From JAMZMI01 sp964353015 (GTDB lineage: Bacteria > Bacteroidota > Bacteroidia > Cytophagales > Cyclobacteriaceae), in assembly GCA_964353015.1 (NCBI GenBank), contig CAYGUA010000005.1, positions 62,001 through 126,000 on the forward strand: a stretch of DNA of 64,000 nucleotides, read 5' to 3'. Position numbers and translations under genes: made by a program. Under the pieces are notes generated by a model that had not been told where the DNA came from, did not search any database, and worked only from the letters and a program-made list of their open reading frames with translations. Every line of letters begins with the position of its first letter. Within the stretch, counting starts at the first letter, position 1. Shown piece by piece: positions 25,131 through 33,482 of this stretch.

Positions 25131-26108
25131 CTAGTATTTTATTTGTACTCCTATATCATCAATCTGACCCTTCCTCAAGGCATCATAAAATTTTGGCGTG
25201 TCATTGAAGTTTATTTCAGATTGAAAAAGGTGTGTTGGGTTCAATATTTTCAATAATCGAAAAACTAAATCTTTTCTTGATTTGAAATTCCATATTGGCT
25301 GCTTGTGATAAGGAATAATGCTTACTTGAGAACTTATGATTCTCTTGCGACCATAGTGGAAATCAGAACCCAAATCAATTTTAATTTGCCTTGATCCATA
25401 CCAACTAAGTTCAATAACCTTTCCTTCGACTCGACAGCATTCCAATCCTAATTGCAGCATATTTTCGTTACATGTAGTATTGAATACCACATCGAATTCA
25501 TTCTTCGGATTGACCTCATCATAGATTTTCAGTCCTTGGCTAATTGCAGTTTTCCTTCTTCTGTCTTCCTTTTCAATAATTACAACTTCAACTCCCACTA
25601 TTGATTTGGCAATAGCAGCGATCAATGCTCCAATAACCCCATAACCCATCACAAGTATCTTATCACCAATCTCTATTTGTCCGTCCCAAATTGCATTAAC
25701 AGCTGTTTCCATGTTACTAGCCAAAGTAGCTAAATAAGGATCAATATCATTTGGAATAAACGAAAGGTCTTCCGACTTAACAAACGCTACATTTTGATGT
25801 GGATGAAGTACATGAACCAATCGGTTTAAGATAGCTGTTGGACCATCTACAACCCTACCTACCAAAGAATAACCATAAGTAAATTCACTACTTAAATGAC
25901 CTTTCATGTAAGGCACAGACATTTTCGAGGCTAGAAAATCGGGGATATTTTGAGTAGTCACTAATCGTTCTGTGCCAAGGCTCACCAAAGAGTACATAGC
26001 CTCTATTTTAATGATATCATCTGTCTTCAGATTCCCATCAGTTGGTTCAGCAAACCATGAGTGCTTTTTATCATGCCAAAGTTCCAAATGATTAATCTTT
26101 TGCTTCAT
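25131..26108 (-). CDS. MDR-family (zinc-type alcohol) dehydrogenase-like oxidoreductase
   Basis: A 325-residue medium-chain dehydrogenase/reductase. The N-terminal GroES-like domain carries YSLVSLGTER and YGYSLVGRVV. The Rossmann domain starts DKILVMGYGVIGALIAAIAK. The first catalytic zinc Cys is replaced (S-x-GTE pattern, as in BchC-like members) and there is no structural zinc loop, so zinc-dependent alcohol chemistry is doubtful. A nicotinamide cofactor site is clear. It overlaps the RibD-like gene by 4 bp. It presumably performs a redox step on the intermediate made by the first two operon genes. Confidence 0.8.
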   Translation of the reverse strand: MKQKINHLELWHDKKHSWFAEPTDGNLKTDDIIKIEAMYSLVSLGTERLVTTQNIPDFLASKMSVPYMKGHLSSEFTYGYSLVGRVVDGPTAILNRLVHVLHPHQNVAFVKSEDLSFIPNDIDPYLATLASNMETAVNAIWDGQIEIGDKILVMGYGVIGALIAAIAKSIVGVEVVIIEKEDRRRKTAISQGLKIYDEVNPKNEFDVVFNTTCNENMLQLGLECCRVEGKVIELSWYGSRQIKIDLGSDFHYGRKRIISSQVSIIPYHKQPIWNFKSRKDLVFRLLKILNPTHLFQSEINFNDTPKFYDALRKGQIDDIGVQIKY

Positions 26109-27031
26109 CTTATATTTCCGATAAACATAATTTCATCACCCATATTGACAAACTTAGTTTCAAGAAATGTTATGGATTCACTCATATTTGAGATTCCTTC
26201 AAAAGCGATAGAACTTGTACCAGAACCTAATATTTTAGCTGAGATATGAAGTTGGATTTGATCTAATGAACCTTGATTTAAAAAACTGGATGTAGTAAAT
26301 GATCCGCCTTCAATATACACCGAATGAATACCTCTTTGATAAAGCTGATTTAAAATCTCAGACGTTTCAAAATTCGATTTTTTCGTGATCACAACTTGCT
26401 CGCCTAAAATATCTTCAGCTCTCTTATGTCTACAAAAAACTATGGATGTCTCGTCAATAGCACTTAAGCCTTTAAAGGACATATTTTCACCACCCAAAAT
26501 AACCTTTATTGGATTCTTTCCCTCGACTAGCCTTACGTTCAATCTTGGATTATCAATTGATAATGTTTTTGATCCAATCATTATGGCATCACACAATGCT
26601 CTCATTCGATGTGCATGGATTAGATTTTGCTCATTGCCTATCCACTTGCTTTCACCAGAACAAGTTGCAATTCTTGCGTCAAGTGTTTGAGCAAAATGAC
26701 TTATAGCAAAACATTTTTTATATTTTAATGAGTAGAATGGCAGTAATGCAAATGGTAGATATAGTTTTAAGAATTCTACTTCTTCCTTTTTTAATTCTAG
26801 ATGGCCAATAACATCTAAACCAAAAGGTTTAGATAGAATATAATTTTCAGGCATTAATTCTAATGGAGTCAAATAGATTAAAAACTCATTCCCGCCTGTA
26901 GATTTATTTATTTCAATTTGTGGATTTGAACCAGTCTTAACTGATAAAAATATCACATCATCTTTACAACTAGCTATAAATTGTTTTAAAGCTAAAATAA
27001 CTCGCCACATTACAATTGATTCTTCCTTCAT
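26105..27031 (-). CDS. RibD C-terminal-type (dihydrofolate-reductase-fold) reductase
   Basis: A 308-residue protein. Residues about 105-305 match the reductase domain of RibD: FAISHFAQTLDARIAT, HAHRMRALCDAIMIGSKTLSIDNPRLNVRL, IHSVYIEGGSFTTSSFL and DQIQLHISAKILGSG. In riboflavin synthesis this domain reduces the ribosyl side chain of the GTP-derived pyrimidine with NADPH. The RibD deaminase domain is absent; the first 100 residues are unrelated and unrecognised. It sits 5 bp after the GTP cyclohydrolase II gene, which would supply its substrate. A dedicated, non-riboflavin route is inferred from the rest of the operon. Confidence 0.82.
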   Translation of the reverse strand: MKEESIVMWRVILALKQFIASCKDDVIFLSVKTGSNPQIEINKSTGGNEFLIYLTPLELMPENYILSKPFGLDVIGHLELKKEEVEFLKLYLPFALLPFYSLKYKKCFAISHFAQTLDARIATCSGESKWIGNEQNLIHAHRMRALCDAIMIGSKTLSIDNPRLNVRLVEGKNPIKVILGGENMSFKGLSAIDETSIVFCRHKRAEDILGEQVVITKKSNFETSEILNQLYQRGIHSVYIEGGSFTTSSFLNQGSLDQIQLHISAKILGSGTSSIAFEGISNMSESITFLETKFVNMGDEIMFIGNIR

Positions 27032-27036
27032 AAAGT

Positions 27037-27627
27037 CTATAACAGATGACCCATTTCATCTTTCTTAGTTTTAAGATATTCACGATTATCATCACCTGGT
27101 TTTATTTTAACTGGAAGACGTTCAACAACATCAATTTTGGAAAATTCAAAGGCTTTGATTTTTTCAGGATTATTTGTCAGAAGTCTGATTTTCTCCACTC
27201 CTAAATCTTCTAATATTTCAATCCCTAGATTGTAGTTTCTTCCATCTGGATGAAATCCAAGTTCCATATTTGCTTCCTTAGTATTAAAACCTAGAGCCTG
27301 AAGATTATATGCTTTTAACTTATTTACCAAACCTATGCCTCTTCCCTCCTGTCTTAAATACAAAATCAAACCTTCATTTTCCTGAGCCCAATGCATCGAA
27401 TACTCTAATTGTTCGCCACAGTCGCATTTTGTTGAATAAAAAACATCACCTGTCATACATTCTGAGTGAATTCGAACATCAATTATTTCTTTATTGAATA
27501 CGCCATCTGTGTAAAGGACTAAATGAGGAAATTGATCAACTCCGCTTTCGTAAGCCTTGACATTAAACTTACCATATTTTGTAGGCAATATTGACTCTAC
27601 CAGATGAAAGTTCTTGTTGTCATTCAT
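27037..27627 (-). CDS. ribA: GTP cyclohydrolase II
   Basis: A 196-residue stand-alone enzyme matching E. coli RibA (196 residues). It opens GTP, releasing formate and pyrophosphate, to give 2,5-diamino-6-ribosylamino-4(3H)-pyrimidinone 5'-phosphate. Zinc ligands Cys57, Cys68 and Cys70 are present in HSECMTGDVF and KCDCGEQL. LYLRQEGRGIGL with the catalytic Tyr/Arg region, ANMELGF and LLTNNPEKI are intact, and it ends KKDEMGHLL. No RibB domain is fused. It is the first gene of the eight-gene minus-strand operon, so it probably makes the starting compound for that pathway rather than only riboflavin. Confidence 0.92.
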   Translation of the reverse strand: MNDNKNFHLVESILPTKYGKFNVKAYESGVDQFPHLVLYTDGVFNKEIIDVRIHSECMTGDVFYSTKCDCGEQLEYSMHWAQENEGLILYLRQEGRGIGLVNKLKAYNLQALGFNTKEANMELGFHPDGRNYNLGIEILEDLGVEKIRLLTNNPEKIKAFEFSKIDVVERLPVKIKPGDDNREYLKTKKDEMGHLL

Positions 27628-28036
27628 AGAATCAAATCGATTTAGTTTTCAAATATTTTTTGTTTTTGTATTCGGTAAATTCTACTTTTTTTTTCAAAAT
27701 AGCTTGTCTTCTTGGTTACAATAGCTGATTTTATCTTCAAATACACGGACTTTTTACTTTAGGTAAAATCAAACATTGAATGAATAACTAAGAATATCAA
27801 TAATTGATTGACCAAATAAAGAAATATTTTGAGTGGCTTGATTCTTAAAAAAATGGAATATTTATTTTCGGCTTAATTTGAATGATCAGTTCAATTTTTA
27901 TAACTCAATTTGCTTGAAGTAATATCAATAAAACCAGCTTATTTCAATTTAAGAGGAATCACCCGCCAAAAGAAAAATTTAGAATGGCTAATCATATTTT
28001 TCATCCTATATTCATAATCTCAACTATTTTTGTCTC
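27628..28036. other. AT-rich divergent intergenic region
   Basis: About 410 bp between the ribA-like operon (leftward) and the kinase gene (rightward), and it must hold the operon promoter. Two weak inverted repeats are visible: TTTTAC/GTAAAA around 27752-27768 (loop TTTAG) and TTGAA/TTCAA around 27878-27894 (centre ATGATCAGT). No convincing ORF or RNA gene is seen, and no clear -7 element for the operon. Confidence 0.4.
28025..28032 (+). promoter_or_regulatory. Putative -7 element (TATTTTTG) 4 nt before the kinase start codon
   Basis: TATTTTTG is an exact TAnnTTTG match ending 4 nt before ATG 28037. If used, the transcript would begin at about the A of the start codon, making a leaderless or near-leaderless mRNA. 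Confidence 0.4.
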
Positions 28037-28657
28037 ATGTATATAGCTGTTTGTGGAAATATTGGTTGCGGAAAAACAAGTTTAGCCGAACGATTAGGAG
28101 CCCACTACGGCTGGAATGTACTTTATGAAAGCGTAGACGAAAACCCGTATTTGGCGGACTTTTATGCCGACATGGAGAAATGGGCTTTTCATCTACAAAT
28201 TCATTTCCTGAACAGTAGGTTTTCGCAAATCAAGAATATTCAACAAAGCAATCAGTCCTCCATTCAAGATCGCACTATTTACGAAGATGCTTACATTTTC
28301 GCACGCAATCTCCAAAAATCTAATCACCTAAATGAGCGTGATTATCAGACCTACTTGAGCCTGTTTGATTCAATGATGGCGCATGTTCATGCTCCTGACT
28401 TATTGATTTATCTGAAAGCAGATATATCGAAATTGGTCAATCAAATACAAAAGAGAGGAAGATCCTACGAAAATGGAATGCGCATTGATTACCTCCAAAA
28501 TTTAAATGATCACTATACAGATTGGATTAAGAATTATGATCAAGGGAGATTGCTAATTATAGATGTCAACAATCTTGATTTTGTCAATGTGCCTGAAGAT
28601 TTTTCCTTCGTTATAGAACGAATTGATGCCGAGCTACATGGACTTTTCAGCCATTAA
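28037..28657 (+). CDS. Deoxynucleoside kinase
   Basis: A 206-residue dNK/dGK-family kinase that phosphorylates deoxynucleosides for salvage. The P-loop is GNIGCGKTS (residues 7-15), the substrate-binding Glu lies in YESVDENPYL, the DR-x motif is DRTIYEDAYIF, and the LID arginines are in KRGRSYE. Length is typical of bacterial deoxyadenosine/deoxyguanosine kinases; base preference cannot be read. It is convergent with the deoxyribosyltransferase gene 4 bp away, a functionally matching salvage pair. Confidence 0.9.
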   Translation: MYIAVCGNIGCGKTSLAERLGAHYGWNVLYESVDENPYLADFYADMEKWAFHLQIHFLNSRFSQIKNIQQSNQSSIQDRTIYEDAYIFARNLQKSNHLNERDYQTYLSLFDSMMAHVHAPDLLIYLKADISKLVNQIQKRGRSYENGMRIDYLQNLNDHYTDWIKNYDQGRLLIIDVNNLDFVNVPEDFSFVIERIDAELHGLFSH

Positions 28658-28661
28658 TTGT

Positions 28662-29153
28662 CTAGCGTGATTCAAATACTGCTTCAATAGCCTCTAGCAA
28701 CTGTGAAAGTTCAGTGATTAACTTTCCTCCACTGTGCTCAATAAAATACTGCACCTGCAAATTCACCAAAGCACCTTCATTGTCGGCAGATAATCTGAAA
28801 TCGCCGCGATAACCTACTATTGGTTTCCCCAACGCCGCAGCAAATCCTATTTCTGCAGCCGTACCACTATCAACATCTACTCCATCAAGAATTGCAAAAA
28901 CACCATCACAAGTTGCAAGAGCCCTCGCATTGTTCTCGCCAATAATCTTGTTGAGCTTATACCATTCAGCACGTCTCTCCGCACCATAAGGTAGATCACT
29001 CACTTTTTTTATCAAATCTGTTGAGGTGAGATGCCAGGGGTCTATTATTTCATAATCCAACTTCATAAGCGTTGGCAGGATGGTTCCGTACAAATAATCC
29101 CTACCGGCCTCAGAAAAGCCAAAAGGAGAAGCGATATAGAGTTTTTTTGACAA
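28662..29153 (-). CDS. Nucleoside 2-deoxyribosyltransferase
   Basis: A 163-residue enzyme that exchanges the base of 2'-deoxynucleosides. Seen: the N-terminal LYIASPFGFSEAGRDY (nucleoside-binding start of the family), CDGVFAILDGVDVDSGTAAEIGFAAALGKPIVGY with the catalytic Glu in AAEIG, and a conserved Asp before it. TTG start at 29153 because TAA precedes it directly in frame. Together with the neighbouring kinase it suggests deoxynucleoside salvage. Confidence 0.88.
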   Translation of the reverse strand: MSKKLYIASPFGFSEAGRDYLYGTILPTLMKLDYEIIDPWHLTSTDLIKKVSDLPYGAERRAEWYKLNKIIGENNARALATCDGVFAILDGVDVDSGTAAEIGFAAALGKPIVGYRGDFRLSADNEGALVNLQVQYFIEHSGGKLITELSQLLEAIEAVFESR

Positions 29154-29258
29154 TTAAAATGGATTTAAAACAGCCCTTGTAAATGAATAAATATTGAATT
29201 TCTTGATAAAATCTTTTTCAGTTCTTGAACGTATCCACAAAATCATTCGATTGTCAAT

Positions 29259-29597
29259 TCAAGCTTTCCTAACAAACTCAGATTTCAAACCCATGGCACC
29301 AAAACCATCAATCTTGCAATCTATGTTGTGATCACCTTCGGTTAATCGAATGCTTTTCACTTTTGTACCGGCCTTCACTGGTTGTGGTGAACCTTTCACT
29401 GGTAGATTTTTTAATACAATCACGTCATCACCATCCTGAAGTACATTGCCATTTGCATCTTTCACTACAAGTCCCATTTCTGCTTCTTCTACTTCATCCG
29501 GATTCCACTCATGACCACATTCCGGACACATCATCAGGGAATCTGAAGGATAAGCATAGGGTGATTTACAATTAGGGCAAGGCTGAATATCGGACAT
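29259..29597 (-). CDS. yjdM: Zinc-ribbon protein YjdM (PhnA family)
   Basis: A 112-residue protein matching E. coli YjdM closely in length and layout. The N-terminal zinc ribbon has two CxxC pairs, CPNCKSPYAY and MCPECGHEW. It is followed by an SH3-like domain with VVKDANGNVLQDGD, VKAGTKVKSIRL and EGDHNIDCKIDGFG. The family was once called PhnA, but it is not phosphonoacetate hydrolase and its role is unclear. It stands alone between the salvage genes and the channel gene. Confidence 0.93.
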   Translation of the reverse strand: MSDIQPCPNCKSPYAYPSDSLMMCPECGHEWNPDEVEEAEMGLVVKDANGNVLQDGDDVIVLKNLPVKGSPQPVKAGTKVKSIRLTEGDHNIDCKIDGFGAMGLKSEFVRKA

Positions 29598-29670
29598 AAT
29601 TAAATTAGGTTAGTCCGCGAATTTAAGGAAATTGAATAACCCTAAACTGATTAATATCACTCTTAATCAA

Positions 29671-30411
29671 TTAATCTGTCAATGCAATAAAAAGTAATGC
29701 GGCTAAAACACCACCCAACAGTGGTCCAAACACAGGAATCCAGGCATAACCCCAGTTACTACTTCCCTTACCTTTTATTGGCAAAATGGCATGCATGATT
29801 CTTGGCGCTAAATCTCGGGCTGGGTTTATCGCATAACCTGTAGTGCCACCAAATCCCATTCCTATCACCATCACCAAAAAAGCAACCGGCATAGCACCAA
29901 TGGATCCCAATCCGATTTTAGCATCATTCATTCCAGATAATTCCAAATTTGGTCCGGTGAAATAGAAGATCACAAACATGAGTATGAATGTTCCTGTAGT
30001 TTCCCCAATGAAATTAATTGGCATGTTTTTTATCGCTGGGCCTGTAGAAAATACGCCCAACTTGGTTCCGGCATTTTCTTCATTATCAAAATGATTTTTA
30101 AAATTGAGCCAAACTAGAAAGGCGCCCAAAGCCGCTCCGATCATCTGAGCAACTATATATGCGGGTACATCAGACCATGGAAATGCTCCAGCAACAGCCA
30201 ATCCAACGGTAACAGCAGGATTGATATGTGCACCGCTAAAAGGCCCTGCTACTGAGACGGCACAAAAAACGGCTAATCCCCAGCCGACTGTTATTACAAT
30301 CCAACCAGAACTATTTCCATAGGTATCTTTTAATGAAACATTTGCATTTACAGATTGCCCAAGGGCGATAAGCACGAAAGTGCCAACAATCTCAGAAATA
30401 AATGGGGTCAT
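29671..30411 (-). CDS. MIP-family channel (aquaporin/glycerol facilitator)
   Basis: A 246-residue inner-membrane channel with six helices and two half-helices carrying NPA: HINPAVTVG and AINPARDLAPR. Asp directly after NPAR is the usual glycerol-facilitator (GlpF-like) residue, so glycerol or another small polyol may pass; water selectivity is not excluded. No glpK or glpD is adjacent. TATCTTTA on the minus strand at 30437-30444, 25 nt upstream, is a possible -7 element. Confidence 0.9.
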   Translation of the reverse strand: MTPFISEIVGTFVLIALGQSVNANVSLKDTYGNSSGWIVITVGWGLAVFCAVSVAGPFSGAHINPAVTVGLAVAGAFPWSDVPAYIVAQMIGAALGAFLVWLNFKNHFDNEENAGTKLGVFSTGPAIKNMPINFIGETTGTFILMFVIFYFTGPNLELSGMNDAKIGLGSIGAMPVAFLVMVIGMGFGGTTGYAINPARDLAPRIMHAILPIKGKGSSNWGYAWIPVFGPLLGGVLAALLFIALTD

Positions 30412-30635
30412 GGATCGAAGGTTAATATTAAGTGGCTAAAGATAAAGTAGTCTTTTTAATTTTTGGTTTTACTTAGTCCTACCTCTGTATCGATTGCCTG
30501 AAAATTGATATTTTTACAATAATTCAATTGAATTTATATTGAAATCAGATTTTACCGCATTAAAATAAGCTGCGTTTGTTGGTTTATTAAAATATGCAAT
30601 TAAGTAAACCATCACCTATTCATAACCCACATTAT

Positions 30636-32747
30636 ATGAAATCATATAACAACCCTTTACTACTCCTATTTTTGATCATCACGGCATTTGGTTGTGTAAA
30701 CAAAACCAACATCGTCTCATCACCTGACGGGAAAATAACTGTCGAATTTAAATTAGATGAGAATGGCACGCCCTCATATACCGTAAACCGAATGAATGCT
30801 GAAGTGATCAAGCCCTCAACCATGGGATTTGAACTGAAGGATCAGGAAGATCTAAAATCAGGTTTTGAATTGGTGGATAGCCAGATTTCCAGTTTCACCG
30901 AGACCTGGGAGATGCCTTGGGGTGAACAACGTATGGTTGAAAATACCTACAATCAAATGGTTGTTTCATTGATTGAAACAAGCCTAGCAAAAAGAAAACT
31001 AAATATCTATTTCAAAGCCTATGATGACGGTATTGGCTTCAGATATGAATTCCCCAAACAAGAGGGTACAGATAGCCTGTTTATCACGGATGAGCTCACC
31101 CAATTTAACCTGACCGGCGATCACAAAACATGGTGGACACCCGGAGATTGGGATATTTATGAAAACAAATACAATACGTGCAAGATCAGTGAAATCGATG
31201 CGCCAAGTAAACTGGACGGACAATTAGCTTCCACCTATATCCCAGTTAATGCTGTCAATACACCTGTTACTATGAAAACAGATGACGGTTTATATCTGAG
31301 TTTTCATGAAGCCAACCTTTTCAATTATGCAGGCATGACACTTCAAGTCGATACAGAATCATTCGGTCTTACAAGTAACCTTGTGGGCTCTGCGAGACAA
31401 GACTTTAAGGTAAAACGTGCGCTTCCTTTTCAGACACCCTGGAGAACAATTCAGATCAGTGAAACAGCCGGTGGCTTGATTGATTCAAGATTAATTGTGA
31501 ACCTGAACGAACCTAATAAACTTGGTAATGTTGATTATTTCAAACCTATGAAATATGTAGGCATCTGGTGGGAAATGCACCTTGGTGTTTCAACCTGGGA
31601 TTATGAACGCACCCAAAGCATGGACAACTTTGGTAAAATAATCGAAGCACAAAGAATACCTCATGGAGCTACAACTGAAAATGCGAAACGATACATTGAT
31701 TTTGCGGCTGCCAATGGAATTAAAGGAATCTTGATCGAAGGCTGGTACACAGGTTGGGATCATTGGATTGGGTTTGAAGACCGTGAAGGCGTATTCGATT
31801 TTGTGACAGAATATCCTGATTATGACATCAAAGAAGTGGTGCGATATGGCAAAGAAAAAGGCGTTGAGCTCATCATGCATCACGAAACTTCGGGTGCGCC
31901 ACGAACATACGAGCAGCAATTGGATACTGCTTATGCACTCATGGAATCCTTGGGCATACATTCTGTAAAAACAGGATATGTGGGAAAAATCATTCCCAAA
32001 GGTGAATATCACCATGGACAATGGATGGTGAATCATTATAGAAAAGTGCTGGAGCACGCTGCAAAATATGAGGTTGCCGTCAATGCACACGAGCCGATCA
32101 AAGCGACAGGAATCAGGAGAACTTTGCCCAATGCCATTTCCAGAGAAGGCATGCGCGGACAGGAATTTAACGCCTGGGCAAATGATGGTGGAAATCCAGC
32201 AGAGCATCTGTCAATTGTTGCTTTTACCAGAATGCTCGGTGGACCATTCGACTTTACACCTGGGGTGTTTGAACTGGAGCTAAAGCCAAAACCAAACAAC
32301 CAGATCAATACCACACTAGCACATCAGCTGGCACTTTATGTGGTGATCTACTCTCCTATCCAGATGGCTTGTGACCTACCGGAAAACTATGAAGGGCATC
32401 CTGCTTTTCAGTTTATCCGCGATGTAGGTGTGGATTGGGAGCAATCAAAAACATTGGATGGGGAACCGGGCGATTTTGTGACCATGGCCAGAGAAGAAAG
32501 AGAAACGGGCAACTGGTTCGTAGGTAGTATCACAGATGAAAATAGCAGAGAAATTACCATCTCATTTGATTTCTTACCAGATGGAGAATCTTTCAATGCG
32601 GCTATCTACAAAGATGGCCCGAATGCAGATTATCAAAGCAATAAAGGCGATTATGCCATAGAAAAGGATATGATCGCCAAAGGAGATACCAGAACCTATC
32701 AGCTTGCTCCCGGCGGAGGATTGGCTATTAGTTTGATGAAGAATTGA
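30636..32747 (+). CDS. Glycoside hydrolase family 97 alpha-glucosidase (SusB-like), exported
   Basis: A 703-residue exported enzyme. ATG 30636 is chosen because it directly gives a signal peptide (NPLLLLFLIITAFGC, lipobox-like with Cys); an earlier in-frame ATG at 30594 only adds a hydrophilic leader. GH97 has an N-terminal beta-supersandwich, a catalytic TIM barrel and a C-terminal beta domain. The inverting SusB-type residues are recognisable: Glu417 in HHETSG, Glu486 in AHEPIKATG and Glu510 in MRGQEF. The position holding the Asp nucleophile of retaining members reads VKTGYVG. The expected reaction is release of glucose from alpha-glucosides in the periplasm. No susC/susD pair is adjacent, so this is not a complete polysaccharide locus. 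Confidence 0.92.
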   Translation: MKSYNNPLLLLFLIITAFGCVNKTNIVSSPDGKITVEFKLDENGTPSYTVNRMNAEVIKPSTMGFELKDQEDLKSGFELVDSQISSFTETWEMPWGEQRMVENTYNQMVVSLIETSLAKRKLNIYFKAYDDGIGFRYEFPKQEGTDSLFITDELTQFNLTGDHKTWWTPGDWDIYENKYNTCKISEIDAPSKLDGQLASTYIPVNAVNTPVTMKTDDGLYLSFHEANLFNYAGMTLQVDTESFGLTSNLVGSARQDFKVKRALPFQTPWRTIQISETAGGLIDSRLIVNLNEPNKLGNVDYFKPMKYVGIWWEMHLGVSTWDYERTQSMDNFGKIIEAQRIPHGATTENAKRYIDFAAANGIKGILIEGWYTGWDHWIGFEDREGVFDFVTEYPDYDIKEVVRYGKEKGVELIMHHETSGAPRTYEQQLDTAYALMESLGIHSVKTGYVGKIIPKGEYHHGQWMVNHYRKVLEHAAKYEVAVNAHEPIKATGIRRTLPNAISREGMRGQEFNAWANDGGNPAEHLSIVAFTRMLGGPFDFTPGVFELELKPKPNNQINTTLAHQLALYVVIYSPIQMACDLPENYEGHPAFQFIRDVGVDWEQSKTLDGEPGDFVTMAREERETGNWFVGSITDENSREITISFDFLPDGESFNAAIYKDGPNADYQSNKGDYAIEKDMIAKGDTRTYQLAPGGGLAISLMKN

Positions 32748-32813
32748 TTTTCAATACAATAGACCGAAAGACATGATTTGATTAGAGCCTGTTTTCATTG
32801 TTTTCAAAACTGG

Positions 32814-33482
32814 CTATCTCGCCAAATTTAAGATCAGGGAAGTGGTCACAAAATGAACCTGATCGACTGTGGTGGTCAGATTTTCAGAGCGTAAGGTATA
32901 ATCCAATTGTATTTTTATAAAGGCAGAAAAAACATATCCCAATCCAGCACTGAACCGATGGTCAAACCCGCTTTGGCCATCACTGCGATCAAATAATAGC
33001 TCACTGGATAAAATGGTGAAAAACTCCCCTTCATCTAGTTTTTCACCATTGAGCGGAATATCAGCTGACAAACGATATCGATATCTATGTTCGAAACCCG
33101 AATCCCTGAATCGCTGCTCGGATCTAAATCTGCTCATTAATCTGATCCTGGTATGTAAATGTGTATAAGCCAATTGCTGAGTTAGTCGCTGTTCCCTCCC
33201 TGAGTTTAATTCACGTGGATCCAATTTTCGGTATTTATATCCCAAAGAAAGATTCATGTCAGACAAAATTTTACGGGTGGCAAACTGATTAGCCTCAATA
33301 AAAGCAAGACGACTATTACCACTAGTTGGGTTGAAGCTCCGGTGTGCAATTGAACTGTTCCACTTCCAATCTATAAATGAATAATTGATGGCGATATTGC
33401 TTTCCCAAGCAGAAGTAGAGGGCTGAGCATAAGCACTCCATGCCATCAGCGTGACACATAGAATGATCCAATTTTTAATCAT
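32814..33482 (-). CDS. DUF2490 outer-membrane beta-barrel protein
   Basis: A 222-residue protein from ATG 33482 (a TTG one codon upstream is less likely), with the signal peptide IKNWIILCVTLMAWSAYAQ. The rest shows alternating amphipathic strands (NIAINYSFIDWKWNSSIAHRS, LSLGYKYRKLDP, TRIRLMSRFRSEQRF) and ends in a hydrophobic strand, as DUF2490 barrels do. Its ATG overlaps the preceding gene's TGA by one base (TGATG), so both are co-translated. Function unknown. Confidence 0.8.
   Translation of the reverse strand: MIKNWIILCVTLMAWSAYAQPSTSAWESNIAINYSFIDWKWNSSIAHRSFNPTSGNSRLAFIEANQFATRKILSDMNLSLGYKYRKLDPRELNSGREQRLTQQLAYTHLHTRIRLMSRFRSEQRFRDSGFEHRYRYRLSADIPLNGEKLDEGEFFTILSSELLFDRSDGQSGFDHRFSAGLGYVFSAFIKIQLDYTLRSENLTTTVDQVHFVTTSLILNLAR

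Noticed and set aside
30594..30635. N-terminal extension of the GH97 enzyme
   Set aside because: It would put a hydrophilic leader before a clear signal peptide; ATG 30636 fits export.
31590..32314. Long minus-strand ORFs (205 and 92 codons) within the GH97 gene
   Set aside because: Antisense shadows of a clear enzyme; Cys/His/Phe-rich composition without motifs.
32748..32813. Possible shared terminator between the GH97 and DUF2490 genes
   Set aside because: Only a mismatched GCC/GGC plus GTTTT/AAAAC pairing with a long loop and no T run.
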